Positions 51,285 to 60,692 are shown, numbered from the stretch's first letter. The stretch: 64,000 nt of DNA from Nocardioides sp. S5 (GCF_017310035.1 NZ_CP022296.1:4526001-4590000); one strand, 5' to 3'. Program-made: numbers and translations. Notes: generated from the letters alone by a model not told the origin.

Positions 51285-51676
51285 GCACCCCCACCGTCCT
51301 CTTCGTCTGCGTCCACAACGCCGGCCGCTCGCAGATGGCCGCCGGCTGGTTGCGCCACCTCGCCGGGGACCGCATCGAGGTCCTCTCGGCCGGCTCGGCT
51401 CCTGCCGACTCGATCAACCCCGCCGCCGTCGAGGCGATGGCCGAGGTCGGCATCGACATCGCCGGCCAGCAGCCCAAGCTGCTCAGCGACGCCGCCGTCG
51501 AGAAGTCGGACGTGGTCATCACGATGGGCTGCGGCGACGCCTGCCCGTTCTACCCCGGCACCCGCTACGAGGACTGGAAGCTCGACGACCCTGCCGGGCA
51601 GGGCATCGAGGCCGTGCGCCCGATCCGCGACGAGATCAGGGGCCGCGTCGAGGGGCTCATCGCCTCGCTCGCCTGA
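51281..51676 (+). CDS. arsC: Arsenate reductase, low-molecular-weight phosphatase type
   Basis: The 131-residue enzyme has the anion loop CVHNAGRS (Cys10, Arg16) and the redox cysteines Cys84 and Cys88 (MGCGDACPFYPG). This is the full set for thioredoxin- or mycoredoxin-linked arsenate reduction to arsenite, which Acr3 then exports. WKLDDPAGQGIEAVRPIRDEI is the usual C-terminal block. The ATG overlaps the acr3 stop. Confidence 0.95.
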   Translation: MSTPTVLFVCVHNAGRSQMAAGWLRHLAGDRIEVLSAGSAPADSINPAAVEAMAEVGIDIAGQQPKLLSDAAVEKSDVVITMGCGDACPFYPGTRYEDWKLDDPAGQGIEAVRPIRDEIRGRVEGLIASLA

Positions 51677-51699
51677 GCGCGGGGCGTACGTTGCGCCTC

Positions 51700-52788
51700 A
51701 TGCTTCCTGACCACGTGGACGTCGCCGTCGTCGGCGGCGGTCAGGCGGGCCTGGCCACCGCGTTCTACCTCCAGCGCGCGGGGCTGACGCCGGGCCGGGA
51801 CCTCGTCGTGCTCGACGCGGCGGACCGTCCCGGCGGGGCGTGGCCGCGGACCTGGCAGGGGCTGCGCCTGTTCTCCCCCGCCGGGTTCTCCTCGCTCCCC
51901 GGCTGGATGATGCCGCCGTGGGACGACGCCACGCGGGGCTACCCGCCGCGCGACCACGTCGTCGACTACCTCACCCGGTACGAGGAGCGCTACGACCTGC
52001 GCGTGCAGCGGCCGCACCGGGTCACCGCAGTCACCCGCGCCGACGACGACCCCGACGGCCGGCTGCTCGTCCACACGGACCACCACCTCGTGACGGCGCG
52101 CGCCGTCGTGTCGGCCACCGGCACGTGGGAGCGGCCCTTCTGGCCCCGCTACCCGGGGATGGCGGACTTCGCGGGCCGCCTGCTCCACGCCGCCGGCTAC
52201 AGCACCCCGGGCGACTTCGCCGGGCAGCACGTCGTCGTCGTCGGGGGCGGCAACTCCGCCGCCCAGGTGCTGGCCGAGGTGTCGACCGTCGCCACGACGA
52301 CGTGGGTCACGGCCCGCACGCCGCGGTTCCTGCCCGACGACGTCGACGGCCGCGTCCTGTTCGCCACCGCACGTGCGCGGATCGAGGCGCTGGAGCAGGG
52401 GCGCGAGCACGCCGGGGTGGGCGGCCTGGGCGACATCGTGATGGTCGCCAGCGTCAAGGACGCCCGTGAGCGCGGGGTGCTGGAGGCGCGGGCGATGTTC
52501 GCCGCGCTCGACAATGGCGGGGTCGTCTGGGCCGACGGCACCCGTCAGGACTGCGACGCGGTGATCTGGTGCACCGGCTTCCGTCCGGCGCTCCAGCACC
52601 TGCGACCGCTCGGGCTCCGCACCCACGACGGCCGGATCCCCGTCGGCGGGCCGTCGGGCACGGCTGCGCTCGCCGAGCCGCGGCTGCACCTCGTCGGCTA
52701 CGGCGACTGGACCGGGCCCGCCTCGGCGACGCTGGCCGGCGTGGGTCCGTCGGCGCGCGCCACGGCGGCCATCCTCACCGGCCGCTGA
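51700..52788 (+). CDS. arsO: FAD/NAD(P)-binding oxidoreductase, ArsO-like
   Basis: The 362-residue flavoprotein has an FAD motif (VAVVGGGQAGLATAFYLQRAG), RPGGAWPRTWQGLRLFSPAGFSSLPG, and a second nucleotide motif (HVVVVGGGNSAAQVLAEV). This matches the flavin monooxygenases called ArsO, often found at the end of ars operons. They have been proposed to act on arsenicals or redox balance, but the reaction is not proven. It follows arsC by 23 bp, so it is probably transcribed with it. The ATG at 51700 was chosen over a TTG at 51691. Confidence 0.82.
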   Translation: MLPDHVDVAVVGGGQAGLATAFYLQRAGLTPGRDLVVLDAADRPGGAWPRTWQGLRLFSPAGFSSLPGWMMPPWDDATRGYPPRDHVVDYLTRYEERYDLRVQRPHRVTAVTRADDDPDGRLLVHTDHHLVTARAVVSATGTWERPFWPRYPGMADFAGRLLHAAGYSTPGDFAGQHVVVVGGGNSAAQVLAEVSTVATTTWVTARTPRFLPDDVDGRVLFATARARIEALEQGREHAGVGGLGDIVMVASVKDARERGVLEARAMFAALDNGGVVWADGTRQDCDAVIWCTGFRPALQHLRPLGLRTHDGRIPVGGPSGTAALAEPRLHLVGYGDWTGPASATLAGVGPSARATAAILTGR

Positions 52789-52817
52789 CCCGCACCCGGT
52801 CGACGTACGCCCGAGAA

Positions 52818-53852
52818 TCAGGCGCTTTCGCGGCGCACCAGCACCGGCGGCACGATGAGCCGCATCGGGTGGCCCTCCTCGACGCCGTCGATCCGCTCGA
52901 GCAGCAGCCGGGTGGCCCGGGCGGCCATCTCCTCGACCGGCTGGCGCACGGTGGTGAGGGTCGGGGTGGTGCGCTCGGCGACACCGAGGTCGTCGAAGCC
53001 GACGACGGCGACGTCGTCGGGCACCCGGCGGCCGAGGCCGGCCAGGACCCGCAGCGCACCGGAGGCCATGAGGTCGGAGGCGACGACGAGGCCGTCGAGG
53101 TCGGGGTGGCGCTCGAGCAGGGCGCGCGCGGCGTCCTCGCCGCTGCCCTCGGTGAAGTCGCCGTGCTCGACGGCGTCGGCCTCGAGCCCGGCCGCGGCCA
53201 TCGCCTGCCGCCAGCCCTCGAGGCGGTCGACCCCGGCGGTCATGTCGGCGGGACCGGCGATCGTGCCGATGCGCCGGCACCCGCGACCGATGAGCACCTC
53301 GGTGGCCTCGCGCTCGCCGGCGGTGTTGTCCACGTCGACGTAGGTCACCCGGTCGCCACCGGTCCACGGCCGACCGCCGAAGACGCAGGGCAGGCCGAGG
53401 TCCGCGAGGTGCTCGGCGAGGCGGTCGTCGCGGTGGTGGGAGGTGACCACGGCGCCGTCGACGTGGCGGTTGGTGAGGTAGCGCAGGGTGCGCGCGGTCG
53501 ACGCGCCCGGGCGTGCGAGCAGCAGCACCAGCTGGATGTCACGCTCGGCGAGCACCCGGTTGACCCCGCGCAGCGTGCCGGCGAAGAAGGGGTCGGAGAA
53601 GACCCGGTCGTCGGGCTCGGGCACGACCACCGCGATGGAGTCCGTACGCCGCGTGACCAGGCTCCGCGCGGCCGGGTTGGGGACGTAGCCCAGCGTCTGC
53701 ACGGCGCTGTCGACCGCCGACTGGGCGCGCGCGCTGACGCGCTGGCCGCCGTTGATGGCCCGCGAGGCGGTGGCGCGCGAGACGCCGGCGACCCGGGCCA
53801 CCTCGTCCAGGGTGGGCGAACCCGGTCGGATCGGGGTGCGCGGCGTGTTCAC
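52818..53852 (-). CDS. LacI-family transcriptional regulator
   Basis: The 344-residue protein has the LacI helix-turn-helix TLDEVARVAGVSRATASRAING (about 14-35), the hinge helix LGYVPNPAARSLVTRR and a periplasmic-binding-like sugar domain (IAVVVPEPDDRVFSDPFFAGTLRGV; GLVVASDLMASGALRVL; VAVVGFDDLGVAERTTPTLTTVRQPVEEM). It probably senses a sugar, but no sugar transport or hydrolase gene lies nearby, so the target is not evident. A 92-bp repeat lies just upstream of its start. Confidence 0.93.
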   Translation of the reverse strand: MNTPRTPIRPGSPTLDEVARVAGVSRATASRAINGGQRVSARAQSAVDSAVQTLGYVPNPAARSLVTRRTDSIAVVVPEPDDRVFSDPFFAGTLRGVNRVLAERDIQLVLLLARPGASTARTLRYLTNRHVDGAVVTSHHRDDRLAEHLADLGLPCVFGGRPWTGGDRVTYVDVDNTAGEREATEVLIGRGCRRIGTIAGPADMTAGVDRLEGWRQAMAAAGLEADAVEHGDFTEGSGEDAARALLERHPDLDGLVVASDLMASGALRVLAGLGRRVPDDVAVVGFDDLGVAERTTPTLTTVRQPVEEMAARATRLLLERIDGVEEGHPMRLIVPPVLVRRESA

Positions 53853-53875
53853 GCCGACACGCTAGTCGCCCGCGC

Positions 53876-53967
53876 GGCGTTCCCCGGGTACCCGGGGAAA
53901 CTGGAGGTTCCGGTGCGAAGTTTCGGGGGTGAGGCTCACGTTTCCCCGGGTGGCCGGGGATCCCGAC
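53876..53967. repeat. 92-bp palindromic repeat, copy B, intergenic
   Basis: This is the second copy of the element found inside the carboxyltransferase gene at 30913-31004 (79 of 92 identical). It fills most of the 133-bp gap between the LacI start and the stop of the flavin monooxygenase. The left palindrome CCCCGGGTACCCGGGG is intact; the right one reads CCCCGGGTGGCCGGGG. Confidence 0.9.
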
Positions 53968-53985
53968 GAGGGGGGGCCGGGAGCC

Positions 53986-55428
53986 TCAGGACCAGCGGAG
54001 CACGCCGTCGTCGAGCTTCGCCCGCCGCAGCGCGAGGGCGTCGTGGAGGTAGTTCTGCTTCAGCGCCCAGGGCGCCCGGGTGCCCTGTCGCGGCAGGGTG
54101 TGCACGACGCGCTGGACGTAGCCGGCGTCGAAGTCCATGAGCGGGACCTCCTCGACGGACGGGTCGCGCACCGGCACCACCGTCCGCGTGCCGGTGGCCC
54201 GCATCCGCGTCAGCACGCGGACGACGTACTCCGCGACGAGGTCGGCCTTGAGCGTCCACGACGCGTTGGTGTAGCCAATGGTGAAGGCGAAGTTCGGCAC
54301 CCCGGACAGCATCATCGCGCGGTAGGCCATGGTGCCCGCCGGGTCGACGACCTCGCCGTCGACGCTCAGCGTGGCACCGCCGAAGATGCGCAGGTTGAGC
54401 CCGGTCGCGGTGACGACGATGTCGGCGTCGAGGTGCGCGCCCGACTCGAGCTCGAGCCCGGTCTCGGTGAAGGTGCGGATCCGGTCGGTCACCACCTCGG
54501 CCTGACCGCGCTTCAGGGCGTGGAAGAGGTCGCCGTCGGGCACCAGGCACATCCGCTGGTCCCACGGGTCGTAGGTCGGGTTGAAGTGGGTGTCGACGGC
54601 GTAGCCGGGCGGCAGCAGCGCGACGTTGGCCTTGCGCACCAGACCACGCACGAGCGCCGGCCGGCGCCGGCTGAGCTGGTAGAGCGCGGACTGCACCGCG
54701 ACGTTCTTCCACCGCGTCACGGCGTACGACGTCCGCTCGCCGGCCACCGACGTGAGCCGTCGCTTGAAGGCGTCGTTGCCGGGCACGGGGAGGATGTAGG
54801 TCGGCGAGCGCTGGAGCATCGTCACGTGCCCGGCCCCGCCCGCGACCATCGCGGGGACGAGGGTGACCGCGGTGGCGCCCGAGCCGATCACGACCACGCG
54901 CTTACCGGCGTAGTCGAGGTCCTCGGGCCAGTACTGCGGGTGCACCACCTGCCCGCCGAAGCGCTCCTGGGCCTCGAAGTGAGGGGTGTGGCCCTCGTCG
55001 TAGTCGTAGTAGCCGCTGCACGCCCACAGGAAGTCGGCGGTCATCGTGCGGGTCTCCCCGTCGACCTCGGCCCGCACCGTCCACCGCGCGGTGGTCGAGT
55101 CCCAGTCGGCCGAGGTCACGTGGTGGCCGTGGCGGACGTGCTCGTCCACCCCGAACTCGCGCGCGGTGTCGCGCAGGTAGGCCAGGATCGACGCGCCGTC
55201 GGCCAGCGCGACGTCGCCGCGCCAGGGCCGGAAGCGGTAGCCGAGGGTGTGCATGTCGGAGTCCGAGCGGACGCCGGGGTAGCGGAACAGGTCCCACGTG
55301 CCGCCGCTGGCCCCGCGGCGCTCGAGCACGGCGTACGTCGTCCCCGGCAGGTCCTTGGCGAGGTGGGCGGCCGCACCGATCCCGGACAGGCCCGCGCCGA
55401 TGATCAGCACGTCCACGTGGTCACTCAT
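53986..55428 (-). CDS. Flavin-containing/Baeyer-Villiger-type monooxygenase
   Basis: This 480-residue protein has an FAD motif (LIIGAGLSGIGAAAHL), GGTWDLFRYPGVRSDSDMH, the Baeyer-Villiger/FMO fingerprint FxGxxxHxxxW at 157-167 and the NADP motif VIGSGATAVTLVPAM. It inserts one oxygen atom into ketones or nitrogen/sulfur compounds using NADPH. The ketone substrate is unknown; clustering with a transporter gene suggests a catabolic or modification role. It starts 50 bp after the MFS gene. Confidence 0.93.
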   Translation of the reverse strand: MSDHVDVLIIGAGLSGIGAAAHLAKDLPGTTYAVLERRGASGGTWDLFRYPGVRSDSDMHTLGYRFRPWRGDVALADGASILAYLRDTAREFGVDEHVRHGHHVTSADWDSTTARWTVRAEVDGETRTMTADFLWACSGYYDYDEGHTPHFEAQERFGGQVVHPQYWPEDLDYAGKRVVVIGSGATAVTLVPAMVAGGAGHVTMLQRSPTYILPVPGNDAFKRRLTSVAGERTSYAVTRWKNVAVQSALYQLSRRRPALVRGLVRKANVALLPPGYAVDTHFNPTYDPWDQRMCLVPDGDLFHALKRGQAEVVTDRIRTFTETGLELESGAHLDADIVVTATGLNLRIFGGATLSVDGEVVDPAGTMAYRAMMLSGVPNFAFTIGYTNASWTLKADLVAEYVVRVLTRMRATGTRTVVPVRDPSVEEVPLMDFDAGYVQRVVHTLPRQGTRAPWALKQNYLHDALALRRAKLDDGVLRWS

Positions 55429-55477
55429 GCGGCCAGCGTAGGCGACCCGGCGAGCAGATGTAACTATGAGTTACACC

Positions 55478-56674
55478 TCAGGCCGGCGCAGCTGCCCGGC
55501 GGGGTCGCAGGTCGCGGGCCATCGCGGCGAGGCCCAGCACCGGACCCGGCAGCAGCAGCCACGCCACCTGCGGGCCGAGGTCGCCCACCAGGGCCGAGGT
55601 CAGCGCGATGGCGCCGATCGTCAGCGCGAAGCCGAGGCCGTTCTGGATCGCGAGGGCGCTGCCGACCAGGTGAGGCGGGCAGGCGCGCGCGGACAGCGCG
55701 GAGAACTGCGCGGAGTCGGCCACCACCGCCACGCCCCAGAACACCAGCACCGCGAGGACCACCGGGACCGGCGCCGGCTCGAGCAGCGGGAAGACCAGGC
55801 AGACCGCCCCCGACGCGGCCAGGGCCGTCGCCGCGACGCGCACCCCGCCGACCCGCCGGGCCCACATCCCGCCGAGCACGGAGCCGACCGCCCCGGCCGC
55901 GATCACCACGAAGGTGGTGGCGCTCACCGCGCCCGCCCCGCCGTCGAGCAGCCGGACGAGGAGCAGCGGCACCAGGGTCCAGAAGGCGTACAGCTCCCAC
56001 ATGTGGCCGAAGTAGCCCAGCGCGGCACCCCTGTACGCCGGGACGCGGAAGGCCTGGAGCACCGCACCGGGCCGCAGCCCGACCGCACCGGCGCGCGGCA
56101 GGTGGGGACCGTCGCCGAGCAGGAGCACCGCGGCACCAGCGAGCAGGGCGAGGACCGACGAGGAGAGCACGACCGCCTGCCACTGCCATCCCACGCCGAC
56201 CGCGGAGACGAGGTGGGGCAGCGCCGTGCCGAGGGTCAGCATCCCGACGAGCAGGCCCAGAGCCTCGCCGGCGCGGTCCGGCGCCCAGGACACGACGAGC
56301 TTCATCCCGAGCGGGTAGACGCCGGCCAGGCAGAGCCCGGTCGCGAAGCGCCACGCGGCACCGGAGGCGGTGTCGTCGGCCAGCAGGGCGAAGCCGGCGT
56401 TGCTCACCGCGCCCAGCACGCAGGCGACCGCGAAGATCCGGCTGGCGGCGAAGCGGTCGGCCAGGCTGGTGACCGCAGCCAGCAGGGTGCCCGTCGCGAA
56501 CCCGGCCTGCACCGCGACGGTGAGGCGTCCGAGGTCGGCGTCGGTGAGCCCCCACGGGCCGCGCAGGTCGGCGGCCGCCGCGTTGGCGCTGAACCACAGC
56601 GACGTGCCGAGGAGCTGCGCGAGAACCACGACCGCCACCGCGACGGGGGCGCGTACGGTCCGGCGCTCCTCCAT
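55478..56674 (-). CDS. Major facilitator superfamily transporter
   Basis: The 398-residue membrane protein has twelve predicted segments. The first half contains [15 protein letters not shown] and [13 protein letters not shown] motifs ([20 protein letters not shown]), the second half [30 protein letters not shown]. It belongs to MFS proteins without a clear substrate, similar to nitrate/cyanate-like or drug carriers. The ATG at 56674 begins [10 protein letters not shown]; the open frame before it belongs to the shadow of the next gene. Confidence 0.88.
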   Translation of the reverse strand: MEERRTVRAPVAVAVVVLAQLLGTSLWFSANAAAADLRGPWGLTDADLGRLTVAVQAGFATGTLLAAVTSLADRFAASRIFAVACVLGAVSNAGFALLADDTASGAAWRFATGLCLAGVYPLGMKLVVSWAPDRAGEALGLLVGMLTLGTALPHLVSAVGVGWQWQAVVLSSSVLALLAGAAVLLLGDGPHLPRAGAVGLRPGAVLQAFRVPAYRGAALGYFGHMWELYAFWTLVPLLLVRLLDGGAGAVSATTFVVIAAGAVGSVLGGMWARRVGGVRVAATALAASGAVCLVFPLLEPAPVPVVLAVLVFWGVAVVADSAQFSALSARACPPHLVGSALAIQNGLGFALTIGAIALTSALVGDLGPQVAWLLLPGPVLGLAAMARDLRPRRAAAPA

Positions 56675-56700
56675 GCGGGCCAGCGTGCCAGACCGACGGG

Positions 56701-57435
56701 TCAGGCCCGGGCGTACAGCTCGACGAACCGGCCCAGCAGGCGCACCGGCTCGGTCACCATCGCCTCGCGCGCCGCGGCCTTGAGCCACTCGCGCTCGTGC
56801 GGGGCGTAGTAGCCGTGGGCGCTGTAGGCGTCGATCCGGTCGCAGATCGCGACGGCGTCGAGCTCGGGGTGGAACTGCGTGGCGTAGACGTTGCGCCCGA
56901 TCCGGAACGCGTGGACCGGGCAGGTGCCGGTCGAGGCCAGCAGCACCGCGCCGTCGGGCAGCCGCGACACCGCCTCCTTGTGGCCGAGGTAGGCGGTGAA
57001 CTCGTGCGGCAGCGCGCCGAAGAGGGGGTCGGCCCGGCCCTCGTCGGTGAGGCGCACCGGCAGCGCACCGATCGGCTCGCCGTAGGTCCGGTCGACGATC
57101 CCGCCGGCCAGCGTGCCGAGCACCCCGATGCCGTAGCAGGCGCCCAGGAACGGCACGTCCGCCTCGACGACCCGCGCAGCGAGGGCGTGCAGCTCGGCCT
57201 CCGCGCGGCGCTGGACCGCGGACTTCGCGTCCTGCGGGTCCGACATGTTGAACGGCCCGCCGCCCAGGATGACGCCCGAGAAGTCGGCGAGGTCGACCTC
57301 CCCGAGCGGGTCGGCCTCGAGGCGTACGCGGACCAGCTCGTCGGGGCGCAGGCCGCACCCGGCGAGCACGGCGTCGTACTCCTGCTGGGCGACGTCGTCC
57401 TCCGCGCGGGTGCCGAGGAAGAGGAAGGGGCGCAC
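56701..57435 (-). CDS. Class I glutamine amidotransferase domain protein
   Basis: This 244-residue GATase has the oxyanion strand [11 protein letters not shown], the nucleophile Cys100 in LGACYGIG and the catalytic His and Glu in ATQFHPEL. Single-domain proteins of this type (GuaA-like) can hydrolyse gamma-glutamyl compounds, but no synthase partner is adjacent. It lies between the CoA-transferase and MFS genes, with 5- and 26-bp gaps, in one reverse-strand run. Confidence 0.9.
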   Translation of the reverse strand: MRPFLFLGTRAEDDVAQQEYDAVLAGCGLRPDELVRVRLEADPLGEVDLADFSGVILGGGPFNMSDPQDAKSAVQRRAEAELHALAARVVEADVPFLGACYGIGVLGTLAGGIVDRTYGEPIGALPVRLTDEGRADPLFGALPHEFTAYLGHKEAVSRLPDGAVLLASTGTCPVHAFRIGRNVYATQFHPELDAVAICDRIDAYSAHGYYAPHEREWLKAAAREAMVTEPVRLLGRFVELYARA

Positions 57436-57440
57436 GCGGG

Positions 57441-58589
57441 TCAGGCCTGCACGGCCGCGCCGGCGTCGATCAGCGCGTCCACGTCGTCGATGCCCCAGGC
57501 CGCGAGCGCCTCGCGGGTGTGCTCACCGGGGCGCGCGGGTCGGCTGCCGAGGGTCGCCCCGGTCCGGGAGAAGCGCGGCGCCGGCGCCGGCTGGGTGACG
57601 CCGTCGCGCTCGACGTAGGTCCCGCGGGCCGCGAGGTGTGGGTGCTGCGGAGCCTCGGTGAGGGGTACGACGGCCGCGACGCAGGCGTCGGTGCCGTCGA
57701 AGACCTCGCTCCACTCGGCCTGCGTCCGCTCCCGGAAGCGCCGGACCAGGGCACCGCGGATCGTCGCATGGTTGGCCGGGTCGTCGCGGTCGGGCAGCTC
57801 GACGCCGATGCGCGCGACCAGCTCGGCCCAGAACTGCGGCTCGAGGGCACCGACGCTCATGTGCTGCCCGTCGGCGGTCTCGTAGAGGTCGTACCACGGC
57901 GTGCCGCCGTCGAGGAGCCCCGACCGCCGCCGGTCGGTGGTTGCGCCGAGGGCCGCGAAGGTCCAGGCCATGGCGTTGAGGTGGGCGGTGCCGTCGACGA
58001 TCGCGGCGTCGACGACCTGCCCCTGCCCGCTCGCGCGGGCCTCGAGGAGGGCGGCGAGGACGCCGATGACGAGGTAGGTCGACCCGCCGCCGAAGTCGCC
58101 CAGCAGGTTGCCGGGGAAGTGCGGCCGGTCGCGGTCCTGCCCGAGGCCGTGGAGGGCACCGGAGGTGGCGATGTAGTTCATGTCGTGTCCCGCGACGTGG
58201 CTCCAGGGCCCGTCCTGGCCCCAGCCGGTCATCCGCGCGTAGACCAGCCGCGGGTTGCGGGCCAGACAGTCGTCGGGCCCGACGCCGAGCCGCTCGAGGG
58301 TGCCCGGCCGCATCCCCTCGACGAGCACGTCGGCACCCTCGACCAGGTCGAGCACGGTCGCCACGGCGTCGGGGTGCTTGAGGTCGAGCGCGACGCTGGG
58401 CCGGCCGCGGTTGAGCACGTCGTGCTCGCCGGTGCTGAAGGCGCCGCCGCCGGGCCGGTCGATGCGGACCACGTCGGCGCCGAGGTCGGCCAGGAGCATG
58501 CAGGCGTGCGGGCCCGGCCCGATGCCGGCGACCTCGACCACCTTCACGCCCCGCAACGGTCCGGTCCCCTGCCCCAGCGCGTACGTCAT
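57441..58589 (-). CDS. CaiB/BaiF CoA-transferase family protein (alpha-methylacyl-CoA racemase type)
   Basis: The 382-residue protein starts [39 protein letters not shown], then [20 protein letters not shown] and [21 protein letters not shown]. These match family III CoA-transferases, closest to alpha-methylacyl-CoA racemase, which inverts 2-methyl branches so that beta-oxidation can proceed. That fits the branched-chain catabolism encoded elsewhere in the window. The start at 58589 (MTYALGQG) or 58601 is open. Confidence 0.9.
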   Translation of the reverse strand: MTYALGQGTGPLRGVKVVEVAGIGPGPHACMLLADLGADVVRIDRPGGGAFSTGEHDVLNRGRPSVALDLKHPDAVATVLDLVEGADVLVEGMRPGTLERLGVGPDDCLARNPRLVYARMTGWGQDGPWSHVAGHDMNYIATSGALHGLGQDRDRPHFPGNLLGDFGGGSTYLVIGVLAALLEARASGQGQVVDAAIVDGTAHLNAMAWTFAALGATTDRRRSGLLDGGTPWYDLYETADGQHMSVGALEPQFWAELVARIGVELPDRDDPANHATIRGALVRRFRERTQAEWSEVFDGTDACVAAVVPLTEAPQHPHLAARGTYVERDGVTQPAPAPRFSRTGATLGSRPARPGEHTREALAAWGIDDVDALIDAGAAVQA

Positions 58590-58660
58590 GCGGCCGATCA
58601 TGACACCGGCGCTGTCAGGGTTGCGAGGGAACCGGTAGGGGTTTCACCCGTCGCGCGATC

Positions 58661-58855
58661 ATGACCGACCCACCGGCGGGGACATACACCCGCGTGCGCG
58701 AGCCCGGGGGCGACGTCCTGCGCTACGACCCGGAGTCGGGGACGCTCGGCATCATGACCAAGGACGGTGTCATGAAGACCATGTTCAAGCCCGACGCCGC
58801 CAAGGTGCAGCAGACCGGCTTCCGCGACGTCTGGGACTATTTCCTCCATGGGTAG
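58661..58855 (+). CDS. 64-residue protein resembling the C-terminal tail of polymorphic toxins
   Basis: The small protein reads RYDPESGTLGIMTKDGVMKTMFKPDAA and ends DVWDYFLHG. This pattern (RYDP..., then DG...T.FKPD, then DYF) is like the last 50 residues of many secreted polymorphic toxins, but here it stands alone without a toxin carrier upstream. It overlaps the next gene by 8 nt, so the two are coupled. No signal peptide is present. The likeness is from memory and not proven. Confidence 0.6.
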   Translation: MTDPPAGTYTRVREPGGDVLRYDPESGTLGIMTKDGVMKTMFKPDAAKVQQTGFRDVWDYFLHG

Positions 58856-59108
58856 CGCCGACAACTGCCGCGCGTGCGGCTACGACTGGGGCGAGCCGCC
58901 CTGGGGTGCGAGCGGCCAGGAGCCGTCGTTCTGGATCTGTCCGTGCTGCGAGGTCGAGGCGGGCTACGAGGACGCCTCCCCCGAGGGGGCCCGTCGCTAC
59001 CGCGAGGAATGGCTCGCCAAGGGGGCGCCGTGGTGCGACCCCGACGAGCCCCACGACGGCCTCAGCACGGAGGAGCGCCTCACCCGCGTCCCGCCCGGCT
59101 GCGAGTGA
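58848..59108 (+). CDS. Small zinc-ribbon-like protein, possible immunity partner
   Basis: The 86 residues contain CRACGY (Cys7, Cys10) and ICPCCEVEAGYED (Cys31, Cys33, Cys34), consistent with a zinc ribbon. RREEW-like and GAPWCDPDEPHD parts follow (ARRYREEWLAKGAPWC). Proteins with CxCGY...ICPCCGFEFGY are common small hypothetical proteins and, as I recall, often lie next to toxin genes. Its ATG lies inside the preceding 64-residue gene and its stop overlaps an in-frame GTG of the next. Function unknown. Confidence 0.7.
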   Translation: MGSADNCRACGYDWGEPPWGASGQEPSFWICPCCEVEAGYEDASPEGARRYREEWLAKGAPWCDPDEPHDGLSTEERLTRVPPGCE

Positions 59109-59113
59109 CGGCG

Positions 59114-59428
59114 ATGAGCACCTCGACCGACGACCCGCTGGTCGCGCACACCGGCAGCCCGGAGGCCGCGTCACTCCTGCGCCGCAACCTGACCGCGATC
59201 GCGAACCAGCACGGCGGCACCGCCACGGCCCGGACCGTGCGTGAGGTGCTCGCCGGACAGCGCGACCTGTCGGACCTCGAGGGCGACGACGACTTCATGG
59301 GACTGGTGCGCAAGGGCGTCCGGCAGTACGAGGACCACCTCGCCTCGCTCTCGAACGAGGAGAAGGAACGGCTCTACGCCGAGGCGCGCGAGATCGCGGA
59401 GCAGGACGAGCGCGACGCCACGGCCTGA
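59114..59428 (+). CDS. 104-residue acidic helical protein of unknown function
   Basis: This protein has no recognised family. It is acidic and predicted mostly helical (SPEAASLLRRNLTAIANQ; TARTVREVLAGQRDLSDLEGDDDFMGLVRKG; EEKERLYAEAREIAEQDERD). A GTG at 59105, which overlaps the zinc-ribbon gene stop by 4 nt in the style of this genome, is an alternative start adding three residues. Its last 55 bp overlap the convergent PLP-enzyme gene. It is the third member of a small coupled operon. Confidence 0.7.
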   Translation: MSTSTDDPLVAHTGSPEAASLLRRNLTAIANQHGGTATARTVREVLAGQRDLSDLEGDDDFMGLVRKGVRQYEDHLASLSNEEKERLYAEAREIAEQDERDATA

Positions 59429-60597
59429 TCTCGCGCCACCTCGTCCAGCGCACGGCCGAGGTCGGCACACAGGTCCTCGGGATCCTCGAGGCCGATCGAG
59501 AGGCGCAGCACGTCGGCGTCCGGCTTCGCCTCCGCGGCGACCGGTCGGTGGGTGAGCGCCGCCGGGTGCTGGACCAGCGAGTCGACGCCGCCGAGGGAGA
59601 CGGCGTGGGTGAACAGCCGGACCGACTCGGTCACGCGCGAGGCGGCGGCGTACCCGCCCTCGACGCGGAAGGCGAGCATCGCGCCCGGGCCACGCATCTG
59701 CCGTCCGACGAGTCCGAGCGGGTCGCACTCGGCGAGGCCGGGCCAGCGCACCTCGCGCACGGCCCGGTGCGAGGCGAGCCAGGCGGCGACCTTGCCGGCA
59801 CCCTCCTGCTGGGCGCGCACGCGCAGCGGCAGCGTGGCCAGGCCGCGGTGGAGCAGGTAGGCGCCCATCGGGTGGAGCAGCGCGCCGGTGACGGCTCGGA
59901 CGCGGCGCAGCGCGGCCGCCCACTCCTCGGAGCAGGCGACGACACCGCCCATCGCGTCACCGTGGCCGCCGAGGTACTTCGTGGCGCTGTGCAGGACCAG
60001 CGCGGCGCCGTGGTCGGCGGGGTTCTGCAGCACCGGGGTGGCGAAGGTGTTGTCGACCAGGACGGGCACGCCACCGGCCGCGGCGACGACGGCGTCGAGG
60101 TCCACGAGCTCGAGCGTCGGGTTGGCCGGCGTCTCCAGGACGACCAGGCACGTGTCGGGCCGGACGGCGCCCGCCACCTCGTGCGGTGCGCAGTAGGTCG
60201 TCTCCACTCCGAGCATCCCCGAGGCGAGCAGGTGGTCGGTGCCGCCGTAGAGCGGACGGACGGCGACGACGTGACGGCCCGGGCCCTCGGCGACGGCGGC
60301 CAGCACCGATGCGGTGACGGCGGCCATCCCGGTCGAGAAGGCGACTGACGCCCCGGTGTGCTCCAGGCCGGCGAGCGCCTCCTCGAAGCGCGCCACGGTC
60401 GGGTTCCACAGCCGCTGGTAGACCATGCCGCCGTCGGCCGGGTGCCCGCCGGTCGCCATCGACTCGTACGACTCGCCCCCCGCGTCGATGCTGGGCAGCG
60501 GGTTGGTCGTGGACAGGTCGAGCGGGAGCGCGTGGACGCCAAGTGCTCCCAGGTCGGCGCGGCCGGCGTGGACGGCGAGGGTGTCGAGGCTGGTCAT
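59374..60597 (-). CDS. Trans-sulfuration family PLP enzyme (cystathionine/methionine gamma-lyase-like)
   Basis: The 407-residue enzyme has VYQRLWNPTVARFEEALAGLEH, AFSTGMAAVTA, PLYGGTDHLL, VVLETPANPTLELVDLDAV and the PLP lysine in HSATKYLGGHGDAMGG (Lys207). These fit the Cys/Met metabolism PLP family, which makes or cleaves cystathionine, methionine or homocysteine. The divergent Lrp-type regulator suggests amino acid-responsive control, as in methionine gamma-lyase loci. The ATG at 60597 was chosen; an upstream extension is not credible. Confidence 0.92.
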   Translation of the reverse strand: MTSLDTLAVHAGRADLGALGVHALPLDLSTTNPLPSIDAGGESYESMATGGHPADGGMVYQRLWNPTVARFEEALAGLEHTGASVAFSTGMAAVTASVLAAVAEGPGRHVVAVRPLYGGTDHLLASGMLGVETTYCAPHEVAGAVRPDTCLVVLETPANPTLELVDLDAVVAAAGGVPVLVDNTFATPVLQNPADHGAALVLHSATKYLGGHGDAMGGVVACSEEWAAALRRVRAVTGALLHPMGAYLLHRGLATLPLRVRAQQEGAGKVAAWLASHRAVREVRWPGLAECDPLGLVGRQMRGPGAMLAFRVEGGYAAASRVTESVRLFTHAVSLGGVDSLVQHPAALTHRPVAAEAKPDADVLRLSIGLEDPEDLCADLGRALDEVARDQAVASRSSCSAISRASA

Positions 60598-60692
60598 GGC
60601 GCCACCGTCGCGGAATCCTCGACGAAGGGCAATACACTCCGAACAACTGCATCCCATGAGGCATTCACGCCGAAGATCACGAGGAACTCGCC

